A stretch of 64,000 nt of DNA from UBA2377 sp964429385. GTDB taxonomy: Bacteria > Verrucomicrobiota > Verrucomicrobiia > Opitutales > Opitutaceae. Below, piece by piece: positions 47,201-51,290 of the stretch. The DNA lies in assembly GCA_964429385.1 (NCBI GenBank), contig CAYSBR010000002.1, positions 107,396 through 171,395 of the forward strand, written 5' to 3'. The number at the start of each line of letters is the position of its first letter. Position 1 is the first letter of the stretch. The notes beneath the pieces were generated by a model. The model was not told the DNA's origin, made no database searches, and was given only the letters and a program-made list of their open reading frames with translations. The position numbers were made by a program, and so were the translations under genes.

Positions 47201-48945
47201 TGTCCGTCTCCTTCACCTACAACAACGGCAACATCAGCTTCTCGGCCCGGCTGAGCGCCAACGCCCAGGTTGGTCCTTTCAATATCACGCTGGCCAGCCT
47301 CTCGGTGAACTCCCAGGGCGTGGTCCGTTTCGGCACGCCGCTCGGCGACGTGGTGATCAACTTCCGGACCGGCGGCATCAGCTTCGACGGCCCGGTGGCC
47401 GGCGCGCTCATCGTCTTCGACGCCAACCGCAACGGCCGCCTCGATGTTGGCGAGCCCGTCGCCTACACCAACGACCTGGGCGAATTCTTCTTCGAGGACG
47501 ACCTGCTGGTCTACGACCGCAACGGCAACGGCATGATCGACGAGGACGAGGGCGACCTCCTCAGCTTCGGCGGCACGGATGTGCTCACCGGCCTGCTGGT
47601 CACCGGCGTGCTGCGCGGTTCCGCCCACGGCCTCGGCTCCGGCATCGGCGTCACCCTCAGCCCGCTCACCACGCTGGCGGTCACCCTGCGCGAGTTCGGC
47701 TACGATCTGGCCGGCGCCGAGGCGCTGATCCTGCGCGGCCTGTTCGGCGAGGCCGACGCCTCCCGCTACCTGAGCTTCAGCGTCGGCAACCCCTACGACG
47801 GCACGCTGGCCGGCACGCCGCGCAGCCCCGAGGTCTTCCAGCATAATGTGCTGCTCGTTGGCACCATCTCACCGATCGCCGCCCTGGTGGCCGCCGCCGG
47901 CCTCAACCTCGATGTGGAGGCCGCCACCGCCGCCGCCTACCGCGCGGTGGCCCAGGCCCTGCTGGCCCGGCCCGGCAAGCTCGACCTGACGGATGCCGCG
48001 GTCATCGCGGATATTATTACCCGCACCGCCGCCGAGGCCGCTGTCAATGTGGGGGGAACTCTCACCACAGCCACCGCTGCGGCTCTGGCCAACGTCAACG
48101 CCTCACTGATGGCGCTCGCTCCCGTGGCCAATGGGGAATTTGCCCACGACGTGTTGCGTCACCAGCTTGCCCTGCAGGATGGGCTGGCCACGGCGGCCGC
48201 CGCCGGTAACCAAGCCGCCCTCGCTGAGGCGGCGACCGCGCCCGGCTTGCAGCGCCTGCTGGCCGGTTCGACTCCGCCCGAGACCGCGTATCCCCATCCC
48301 GGTTTCGACGGTGAGGTCGGTGCCGATGGCCGCACCCGCTTTGTGCTCGATTCCGCCTCACCGGTTGTCCCAGCTGCCGATGGCAGCTACCGGTTCGTGG
48401 TCTTCAACCAGGATGCGACCACAAACGCCCGCAACCAATTGGTGGTCGAGCGGGTGGTCGTGGAGGCTACGCTTTACGACGAGCCCGTGACCCTGCAGCT
48501 CCGCTCCAGCGCCGATGGCTACAACCGGGTCATCGCCGAGATTGAAATCACCGACCTCTCGAGTCTCTACACGGTCAACCTGCCGATTCCGCTGGCCGTG
48601 CCGGTCGGCGGGTTGGGCTTCTCGCTCACCCCGGTGGGCGCGGTGGACGCCTCGCTGTTCGAGATCAACCGCATCAGTGTGGAAGGCTTCGTCCTAGCCT
48701 TCTTCAGCGGTCTCTATGCCGATTATCTGTCCGGCAAGGCACCGACTTTCGCCCAGTTCTTCTCCAGCCTGCCGGTGATCCGCGGTCCGCTGACTATGAC
48801 TACGGCCCAAACGGCTTTGCTCGCCGATGAAGGGCGCGCGGATGTGACGACGGCCCTCGATGCTGCACGCATCCTGAATGTCCGGGCCGAGTCTGTCGCC
48901 GAGCGCCTTCAGGCTGCCTACAGCCAGCTCATCCACGACCTGTAA
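29296..48945 (+). CDS. Giant LEPR-XLL-type surface/secreted repeat protein, 6,549 residues
   Basis: One uninterrupted frame. Residues 8-18 read LEPLEQRIMLS, an LEPR-XLL-type tag known from giant proteins of planctomycetes and relatives; no classical signal peptide is seen. A Pro/Glu/Ala-rich linker follows to ~155. Four modules start with a W-x-GG-x-G-x-W...NW motif (residues ~162, 652, 1086, 1444) and look like beta-helix segments. Residues ~1750-4500 are beta-rich with LDLxTGAFTL-type repeats and three larger related modules. Residues ~4775-5880 hold ten 112-136-residue repeats marked by LEINTT. Near 6040-6090 lie FDANRNGRLDVGE and YDRNGNGMIDEDE, EF-hand-like calcium loops, then an LSPLTTL module and a helical C-terminus. 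I found no cysteine and only about 15 lysines. No RTX nonapeptides. Probably the substrate of the divergent exporter. Confidence 0.93.
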   Translation: MSSRNHHLLEPLEQRIMLSASLAGVAGLEAVGTDPLQGVETMPAAESAGAVVEGEDIFDGMQPITDAPAATEPEAAPAPAALTPAQEETEPETGATPPADVAVPPGPEKTSSLLQQMTASLLTGQGPPASGEDDSEASNEDFAPMGFGSFDFSPFSEDEPVTWTGGTGDWNVGANWSTGVVPGSEDAVVIDAAGATITVNEDVTIASLTIVAGTVNVATTRMLTITGGLTVNAGATLTLNGSGNVSAGQTILDGALNLSVNAGSRTLDLGPLTGAGTLALVSGAAAVTLPGAVNMTGTIANTVNNDSHLIFESDVTVGTLVVGNSTTLGFVSPTRMAFQAGLVVTNELRMGAGRIEAAELVLPAGSLLNLTLNGTKTINVATVTIGGDFNWTTGLLRAANGSLWTFGPTATTTVTATVTLQPLTAIGEGIDPFSWVNQGSMTLSGFTMTFQGVDLSNAGTLVLTHNPGSFATLRIDRPYTQSGGRTEVIGNATFGDWTNRQVFNLNGGELRGTGELQANVINGGTIRPGLSDGTRGELMLIGDSFTQLATGRVIIEAIGFGAGQFNAFRANLGSAEPTFGGTFEFAPLPGFATHQGTSAHVLKFFNNPALDFPSLVGLTPEGYTFELQAITEGAVRGYNLRANAAPAHDTRAWDGGGDGVSFHDPLNWEDDLLPNILETAVIAPLAPVTVIADQNIAVNGLVLGGAATLALGSRTLTSTSEIVVGNGGTLRVEGGTVSGALRTEAGGTVVSRGGTFNHLTANLGRFEVQAGTTVWNWAAGVMNGGLTQAGELVLGDSTGTVRLETNRSVLNTGTIQAGGAALITWHSNAFVRNEGLWDQSGASLTLSNTSNLSMTYANYGRMELRDGALLHVTRFNPGNPGLSPQQNFTNYGELWVDATSELRVGPAAGSQFLTSTESRTQIDGTLTVPMAVVMLDGWLGGRGTITGDLRNLHSTVAPGADLLSGGTRATAGTLTVMGDYSHVPPFGGTPAGEWSRLEVEIFVNAGVASIDRLVAANATVDGRLVVTGLDGLDETIGPFLETTAGSVQGVFSIIEPNGFTLGSWVTVNDGLNSAWSLTVAAPGAGTHVWLGGAGFWSEGVHWSTGTAPGAGAQVAIGGGTVILDVADVALSRLELAGGALIGAGALTVVDALLWQGGRLGGAVSLTTGEGATTVWSAVDSLTLGDTAIFTLGGDLRLDDGATLRVDAGAPRLVVAAEGSLHLRHTVVETVGGASLEMENHGYIWVESDLDWPGVTLINRGAVEVNGSPDIHLRRLEQHAGAWNLQWPYSFALTVTDGLLVAGGLFVAPSIEGDVTVTGGTYQVASQNGYIDGRFRLEAGGTLQLLMINVEGYTLAHLDASEVELLGGGLEIGLGEEGMAWDDFLGNDYDILYSGDGNPTGNFGSVVALNYNGGVAAGILLAVERESEGSSTWMVLQVEGIPQVITWVGGTGAWNNPANWDLGVVPRRIDHVIITGGQIEVPEEYYSITIGSLEMTGGTLRSVADWPPRISLLGASMDSVVSNATLDRIDLIVEEGAVLSLTGDVSFLNSGAFAVNSGGVLIMENANVVFDDGDVYPTIYGQLVFRGESGVTVTGNVSMSAYYGWGATDTRVQVETAVNFVQGSFSADYQTALRIAAGASLTLGGNFSLYGGRLEILTDESSGTFRAGRLNVLGTASLEGTVQVWSDGVLTAAGSQSRMLIEAGSLSMGLSTITFEGFPDGYTPTHSFTGTTLTLEVAPAAPGAFDELIGDFNDGIALLLGRLADWFGAFNLASGTFTLLPDELHDLFGLDAVADEVDLPILGGLPQTVGELETALINLGYTVEDVAEDMLRVRIDLSYDDLTVAAGFTGEVFNLVGLDGLATVDADSLPATLPWTANLSLSLVFGVDAAGFYLDGESSLSLGIWLEETALALVAQAGGLAEVALTGSAALNGSVTLHTHNYAARYRATDLDGDPASLLREGADLRGELALALALPYLDLTYSLDWRAETEGGIATEHDAALAGELRLPGLRTGDGAEDAVLALTGTRTAEGWALTGSATNLRLDGYGVSSLYITVELSPTGYAGSGGGTILVMGDVSVAVEFTLTFDDAGYEIAGFFASDSFTVGGGTPFLWVESPDYSFSASATGGSFNSATLSVVALQAVLLPVMTPWPPTGPLQANDVAGTLSASGRLQLSAATVTGYFGEGLQLFAEGDAGTATPALVIDIDPVATDPDSVFATLAGLSLTTPTLLIGALAVMQLQVRRNGFTLTASGALPGDARLHLGDPVLVEVAGLTLEVEVTYTAAAGLTGEVTLAASEAALFPDLATPAIDGVATLTGLTGRIDLETGAFDLAAGTFTLIAGDHLQLTAATAGEVEAARLVWDPEETNPEAVILTVNHLSVALPGLLEPGTPLPTIELLEVRRNGFTATAAFSLPGETLSLGDPVLIVIADPDFTLEVEATRNNADEIELSASLAITAGSATFAGPASVSFTLGDDDTGDATPGVASLLDLSTGAFTLTARQVLFTLGGIVTGEINGHDEDQGGESVYVPAVTLGYDPTAPPSSTLLSIAAVEAELTALAFNGLAPQVTLTGLSVTQGGDWSLASASVTLPAGYAGVYRLGVLPFQLDGVALTFTTPGDFSLYELEVTGRFDLTGLSLGFTPVVYIGDPALIGTGDPGLITVRPGDVVAFSFLLDAPGLLAGQFMPLNFGPITLGIEGLNIAGITFDGQISFGAFVGGVLVPLSGGFDVSGFLIITGGDDVPLAAQIDLGGNFSFPSADVTRLELDVRFDFEGGALDLELAFTYTGGLGAAPFFDLAFAASLDRLTLQDIVFEFPGLFRISIGEISLTLDPGPGDPVATSTDVLLEFLAFPGFGPISLGFIELYRSGAEIDGFILRNLLLVFSAELETGEGITLVRLVDPRLVIDELSYLDGDLEGAIGFDAIAAILLPDADPDVFTARGEGADPLDRGVTGGLDLATGALSLAADRFAATFGGAVAITGEDFAFHYDPVVTDITAPVLTVGSATAVATDFPELGAGVLTGLVITRGSAGFESLTFDAGAANLRDVLAFDALSLAFTGVTYTYASATLAGTATLSAATAALFPGGTAFSATAHALAGTFDLQAGLDSLVITADELEVMVHDRLRLFAEDVSFAFASHTVATLATVEATLPDFPGLGAATISELVITRDGFTAGSAAFGPADLDRGPLQFSALTATLAAIAYDRVAGFTAGELVLAAESVALFPGSSAVTAAMTGVTATIRFTEPAAPLELSAASFTLTAGRALHVTGGPLSFTLGAGSDFTLTVTAAVASSPLLPAVTATLDTLTVTQDGFTLAGLILEAGSATVAGLLSVTDLRLTLANLVFQPGVPLLGMVGFTASSAIVLPALGAMAPRLTDDDAADGIPGISGELDLATGALTIEARRLEITLGDLIVLEAVASATEPALRLVDDPAAAPDSALFTIAAAVATIPALAVNDLAPAVTFTDFGLRRDGRYFQSGAVIDLPPGYRTAAGLGGILPFEITQLAVDFPDPDNLDSFTFSVTGTFDLASLGLPFDPILYIGDPTLIGSGSSDLVTILPGDAASLTLELDVISLRDGRIAPVAFGPVTLGVENLDLGGTVVSGVIELGRFEDGELQPLPGAAANVTGRFTIVSSTDGSLEIDATIELAGTIETLAAGLTRLALTGVVAGSGEAGSASGGVEITFELTFTFTAQEAAPFLTAEVEGRFLSIAFTDVTIDLGFIIIYAGRVEMVFSPAPGDPQYLLSEIVIEFPAYETLSGTSADLIAMFADRFVIEGLAIELTGSLFPDNSFVELTDLAATIDAEIGYVRNGNTFSDFELLSGGVSFTVGELSLFSGSTTFTARATNLAGTLDTATGELTLAAESFTAEVVDVISLALLNVELYLGNAPNRPVLQVATATATISALDDLAFTVTNLTLSRGGEFTLDSAVLAAPGGVLASFGLGGLLPFDITGVELDFTENRLDRVEVTVTGTFDFSVFEDLPFTPVLRIGEIESTVGAPSTFEFTLALGHLALGEIAPVTIGPIEIGFADLEVGGVTLGGTIIFGGYQNGVFVPSIGGSLSLGGGFQNVQGGGGITLLGTYDGAARRLSINASFSVSFTINDVIDLTDAALDFNLAFSFGASGFTLDTLALAGANIGRVEVRFGDLFVFTAVNVAIDFNPGPDGFFATFGALTVAFPDLGGLSGSAGNFGIRADFSFAALPGFFVSLNPPSAALFGFPDWLPVTFETITLQFADITNDPLDVAITLTVEIDAATFPLPISGRVEGLTIDIGLLRAGKFPITNLDAFVIEFGPIGFGGLDLSGMLALGLAALDAGGNLLEGLDAQNDDLVAQRILFGLIEGSVAVPGIGGLTIRLGLSEFGPLVIFISAEFPILLEPTSGLTLFGVRGGVRFGAQFPSVTDPATGLPDPELLRGPAFSPSGDMTAAEWLDALRQQVATIAQSGATPGQVSFADALSSPMLIELGASLGSTYLPGLTAEVDIIISTEGALLMAGSLEYYLAGVMAAPFVLGEAKFFIDLREIETGSVDIVFLLDVPGDPAILSISGFLSFDIVFDGQGDAIGFSLVVGGKAEIAAINLRLTGLLRLTVTTDRTEIFVDASLEYPVLGPLNAQGLLVFDYSGGGVQAWGALSVSFAQSANLGPIGVEFDAGLTVQFNVSNSEQTIQFNFENTGEVIDVVIPANSFALFVNGFLYVKNGNETLFAFEGVFIIEIAADEGLTIFVEASLIIGAAGPNAPPPLLSFSALGFLKLSTAGLAGKIAVSLNTNFPAAMGLELSGSFLLVVNTTGQTVTYTPPPIPGSPQTPSAVTIPGRLTPASAAGAYALIEAEGYLRVLGLTLEGSFGFALSADVLRVTASASLDIRVGNARLLTLSVAGGFQIDSSGLVASLSLSLAAGSSSGDYAFGGSLSFLLQINTTGKQVTQIGSLPVNLEAGRYARVMVTGTLTILGLEMTGQFGIEVGTNGFAIAAAATLNLRVQNVTLFSFNVLGALQFNGRGLAAKFAIALGSQDSSGMGGSFSGSFALEINTTGQAVRAIAGVTVNLAAGRYARVTASATLAIGGFNLAGAFAFEAAPSHIAVSASLAFDLTVGGTRVASFQGQAAFEIGTRGIVGLVSLSLQTGVNTSTFGFRLAGIFQLEINTTTAARTFVGGRPVLDVWTGEVVAGQTESLTIAAGTVRLYLAGGLTTVVNGADVLTIRGSFEFSVQNASVLTIRANAWVKVGPLAMLWGLGVFELRSTGIAAVLNLSVLAGNQTSTGPGFSLTASFQLELNTRATSAVLANARVRLNPTTGLPVPGALENVTLAARSFAVVATGSLSFTASGGSFVLQGRFELSLAANQSLLVAATAVANLQLGGRSIFALSVNGGLVITNQGIAASIAVNLQAGSTTNSNYGFNFGTGASFLLQINTTSQAVARIGGVVVNLPAGPYVRLAVSGQLQVSGLTLAGSFDLQLSTTEIAVTASFTLDLRAGNTRVFTFTGSGALRINNQGIAGLINLQVGAGPDSSLGFTAVSAQITVQLRINTTNAAVTRILNQNVGLEAGRYAEVRITGVIAILGSELTGTFNLRVGTGGFQMAASATLEMGVGNLRVIRISISGALLINSQGIAGRFNASLAAGPASSLRFSFGGNLNILLEINTTRQTVTHIAGAAVNLVVHGGERFLRVTVSGSLTFAGSFTLTGAFVLEILGTFRVAVTATMNVGPFSNLSVNGSLTIRDVGLYGHLELNAGARFTRNAAGFTFDARLRLEINTTSSAQNISQMTVDEATGNITSTNTTRSIAAFTVRVVIYGSLRINGHSNLFALHGRVELTFGASQLTATFDAGLNVFNARFNVNGSAGIYYGANPGLALRLQLSVGSNNNTDPSLSAGMFSFRGTFTLELNTRSVASNGVAASTARIAVSNFRLSVLGFTLSGSVSIGVSGGIFSITVPASNPLTLNLWNFVVVKFSGSFRSNGYLSLTASVYVQIGPNALNVSGTLSVSFTYNNGNISFSARLSANAQVGPFNITLASLSVNSQGVVRFGTPLGDVVINFRTGGISFDGPVAGALIVFDANRNGRLDVGEPVAYTNDLGEFFFEDDLLVYDRNGNGMIDEDEGDLLSFGGTDVLTGLLVTGVLRGSAHGLGSGIGVTLSPLTTLAVTLREFGYDLAGAEALILRGLFGEADASRYLSFSVGNPYDGTLAGTPRSPEVFQHNVLLVGTISPIAALVAAAGLNLDVEAATAAAYRAVAQALLARPGKLDLTDAAVIADIITRTAAEAAVNVGGTLTTATAAALANVNASLMALAPVANGEFAHDVLRHQLALQDGLATAAAAGNQAALAEAATAPGLQRLLAGSTPPETAYPHPGFDGEVGADGRTRFVLDSASPVVPAADGSYRFVVFNQDATTNARNQLVVERVVVEATLYDEPVTLQLRSSADGYNRVIAEIEITDLSSLYTVNLPIPLAVPVGGLGFSLTPVGAVDASLFEINRISVEGFVLAFFSGLYADYLSGKAPTFAQFFSSLPVIRGPLTMTTAQTALLADEGRADVTTALDAARILNVRAESVAERLQAAYSQLIHDL
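37060..41470 (+). repeat. Three copies of a large diverged module in the giant protein
   Basis: Related segments of about 135 residues begin near 37060, 39735 and 41075. Shared landmarks in order are LPF-(5)-V-x-L-x-F, TGTFDL, YIGDP (IGE in the third), a PGD or equivalent turn, and xGxIAPVxFGPVTLGIE-type segments, then GxIxFGxFxxG. They point to ancient duplications inside the gene. Confidence 0.65.
43621..46920 (+). repeat. Ten tandem LEINTT repeats in the giant protein
   Basis: The motif [LF]-x-[LI]-[NQE]-[IVL]-N-T-[TR] is encoded near 43621, 44011, 44347, 44686, 45079, 45487, 45834, 46174, 46510 and 46903. Spacing falls into two classes, about 336-347 and 390-408 bases. Between motifs, each unit has LxAGRYARVxVxGxLxxxGLxLxGxF and a shared NxQGIAxxxxLxL-type strand pair. 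The regular period suggests a repeated beta-solenoid-like fold. Confidence 0.8.
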
Positions 48946-48956
48946 ACAGTGTCGCC

Positions 48957-49033
48957 TGTAGGGCGGGGTTTCCAAACCCCGCCTTTTTGTCCCTTCGCAT
49001 TTCGATGGCGGGGATCGGAATCCCCGCCCTACA
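48957..49033. repeat. REPIN, left flank of RAYT gene
   Basis: Two inverted REP halves: TGTAGGGCGGGGTTTCC... at 48957-48983 and ...AATCCCCGCCCTACA at 49007-49033, separated by 23 bases. Each half is itself palindromic (GGGGTTTCCAAACCCC; GGGGATCGGAATCCCC). It lies 11 bases after the giant gene stop, so it may also end its transcript. Confidence 0.88.
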
Positions 49034-49041
49034 ATTGGGTC

Positions 49042-49509
49042 ATGCCAGAGCGCAGTCATCTGCATCGGTTGTCGCAGGTTTGGATGAAGAATCCGCTTTA
49101 TTTCATCACGGTTTGCTGCGCGGGGCGCCGGCGGATTCTACATTCGCCTCTGGCCGCCAGCCTCTTAACCGAGGCCTGGCGGAATTCTGTTGCGGTCAAT
49201 GGCTGGGTCATCGGCCGCTATGTCATCATGCCGGATCATGCGCATTTCTTCACACGGGCCCTGCCCGAAGCCAAACCATTGAACGCTTTCATGCGTGATT
49301 GGAAGCGGTGGACGGCCAATCAAATCATCAAGTCAACCCACCTTGCCCCGCCCATCTGGCAGCCTGAATTTTTCGACCACGTCCTGCGCTCGGCCGACAG
49401 CTATGCCGAAAAGTGGGATTACGTCCGCGCCAATCCCGTGCGCGCCGGCCTCGTCACTTCACCTGAAGCCTGGCCCGGCAGCGGTGAATGCGTTTCGCTC
49501 TCCTTCTGA
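49042..49509 (+). CDS. REP-associated tyrosine transposase (RAYT)
   Basis: 155 residues from ATG 49042; the frame is open through the left REPIN to 48949 but that part is repeat-derived. The IS200/IS605-like HUH motif is H66-A-H68 in VIMPDHAHFF, and the candidate nucleophile is Y121 or Y127 in DSYAEKWDYVRANPVRAGLV, a signature of RAYTs. Such proteins cut and copy REP/REPIN repeats as single strands and are usually single-copy and domesticated. Here the gene is intact and bracketed by two REPINs, the standard arrangement. Confidence 0.93.
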   Translation: MPERSHLHRLSQVWMKNPLYFITVCCAGRRRILHSPLAASLLTEAWRNSVAVNGWVIGRYVIMPDHAHFFTRALPEAKPLNAFMRDWKRWTANQIIKSTHLAPPIWQPEFFDHVLRSADSYAEKWDYVRANPVRAGLVTSPEAWPGSGECVSLSF

Positions 49510-49589
49510 TGTAGGGCGGGGTTTCCAAACCCCGCCTGTCTGCGAAGACGTTATGCGATCAAGGCGGGGATCGGAATCCCCGCCCTACA
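49510..49589. repeat. REPIN, right flank of RAYT gene
   Basis: REP halves at 49510-49536 and 49563-49589 are identical in sequence to those of the left REPIN; the 26-base spacer differs. The left edge touches the RAYT stop codon. Confidence 0.88.
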
Positions 49590-49598
49590 ATCGCGCTT

Positions 49599-51233
49599 TT
49601 ATTCCAGCCCGGTCACCGTCACGTCGTTGGCGTGCTCGATGGTGAATTTGATCGTGAGGTCGCGCTTCTCCGCGGGTTTGAGGTCGAGGGTCCACTTGAG
49701 CAGGCCCTCGGCGTCGGGTTTCACTTCGCGGTCCGGCGGAGATTGCACGCGGACGGTGATCTTCTCGTTGCGCGAGAGCGGCACCTGATCGGTGACGACC
49801 ACGCGCGCCGGGGTGCGTTTGTTGTTCCGGAGGGTGACGAGGTATTCGTAGGTGACGCGGGTGCTGCGGCTGAGCAGCCCGGTCTGTTCGGTGAACTTCT
49901 GCACGCGCTTGTGTTCGATGGCGATGCCTTCGTCGGCGCCGAGGGCGAGGTCGAATTTCTCGCCGGGCATCACGTTTTCCAGCCGGCTGGTGGCGACAAA
50001 GGTGCCGTCGAGGAAGACATTCATCGCGCCGGCGAGCAGCGGGAATTCCGAGTTGTTGTTCACCGCGGCGGAGAGATAGGCGGTCGGGGCCAGTTTCGGC
50101 GTCGTGTGATAGACCAGGGCCGCGTCGAGCTTGGCCGTGGTCACCGGTACTTTCTGCGGGGAATTGTCGCTGGCGATGCTGGTCGGCGCGGCGATGCGGA
50201 AGGTCGCGCTGGTCGTGCCGGTGTCCACGGTGGCTTCGGCGGTATCGGCGACGGCGCGCATTGCCAAATTGGCTCCTCCGCTACCGAAGGTGGCGGACGG
50301 CGCCGCAACCATCTTGCGCTGGAACTGCGCGAGCTCTATTTCCGCCATCGCTTCCTTCCGGGCCCGGGCTTCATCGTAAACTTCCAGGGTCCAAGGCCAA
50401 AGCTTCGGGGCGGCGCCGCCGAGGGCGGGGCGGGCGGTGGAGAGGGTGAGGGCGACGTCTTTCCAGTCTTCGCCGGTGTTTTGGCGCACAAGGCCGAAAT
50501 ACCCGAGTGCGATGGTGGTGTCACCTCCGGCGATCCGGGCATCGTAGGTCGGGGTCCAGCTGGCGCCGGCGACAGTGTAGGAGAGGACAAGATCCAGCTG
50601 ACCGGCGGACTCGGCCGTGACCCGCACGGTCACGCTCTTGAAGGCGCGCTGGCCGGAGCCGCGCAGTTCGTTGAGCTGGCGCTGCACGGTGGCGATGCGG
50701 TTCTGCACCTCGGCCCGCTGCTCATCGAGGTCGCTGCGGGCGCCGGCGAGCTTGGTGCGCTCTTCGGCGAGGTAGGCGAGGTAGGAGGAGAATTTACCGA
50801 CATCGGGGCGTGAGTCCTCCTTGGTGGGGGCGGCGAAGAAAGCGCTTTCCATCCGGTCGAGGGCGGTGCCCTGCGCGGCCAGCACGGCGCTGCGGTCGTC
50901 CACGTTGCGCAATTCACGGAGCAGGGTCTTGAGCTGGGTTTCAAGTTCCTGAACCCGCGGATGGGCGGCGAAGTCCACGAAGGCCTGGCGCGCGCTCACG
51001 TCGAGGATCGTGGCCCGGGCGGTGCCACTGCCGGTGACTTGGAGCGAACGGTCGTCCAGCCCCTGCGGCAGTTGGGCGAGCACCAGTTCGTTGACGCCGG
51101 CTTTAAGCTCGGCCGTGGCGGTGCGGGTGACGACGGCGCGATCGGTGTAAACGGTCACGGCGGTGATCTTGGAATCAACCGCGGCGGTCGCGACGGCGGC
51201 GAGCGCGAGGAACAAGAGGAGGAGGCGTTTCAT
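49599..51233 (-). CDS. MuiA-like protein (DUF4140/DUF4139)
   Basis: 544 residues with a signal peptide (LLLLFLALAAVATAAV). The N-terminal ~100 residues (KITAVTVYTDRAVVTRTATAEL) match DUF4140, a coiled coil lies at about 95-190, and DUF4139 spans the rest (SYTVAGASWTPTYDARI, GEDWKDVALTLSTARP, YEYLVTLRNNKRTPARVVVTDQVP). Relatives are annotated as mucoidy inhibitor MuiA, with no known biochemical activity. It should be periplasmic or surface-attached. It begins 58 bases downstream of the esterase stop on the same strand. Confidence 0.85.
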   Translation of the reverse strand: MKRLLLLFLALAAVATAAVDSKITAVTVYTDRAVVTRTATAELKAGVNELVLAQLPQGLDDRSLQVTGSGTARATILDVSARQAFVDFAAHPRVQELETQLKTLLRELRNVDDRSAVLAAQGTALDRMESAFFAAPTKEDSRPDVGKFSSYLAYLAEERTKLAGARSDLDEQRAEVQNRIATVQRQLNELRGSGQRAFKSVTVRVTAESAGQLDLVLSYTVAGASWTPTYDARIAGGDTTIALGYFGLVRQNTGEDWKDVALTLSTARPALGGAAPKLWPWTLEVYDEARARKEAMAEIELAQFQRKMVAAPSATFGSGGANLAMRAVADTAEATVDTGTTSATFRIAAPTSIASDNSPQKVPVTTAKLDAALVYHTTPKLAPTAYLSAAVNNNSEFPLLAGAMNVFLDGTFVATSRLENVMPGEKFDLALGADEGIAIEHKRVQKFTEQTGLLSRSTRVTYEYLVTLRNNKRTPARVVVTDQVPLSRNEKITVRVQSPPDREVKPDAEGLLKWTLDLKPAEKRDLTIKFTIEHANDVTVTGLE

Positions 51234-51290
51234 AAGGAGAGGTTTGGGTTCAAGACAGGGGCCGGCAGGTTTTGGGCCAAAGGATTTGCG

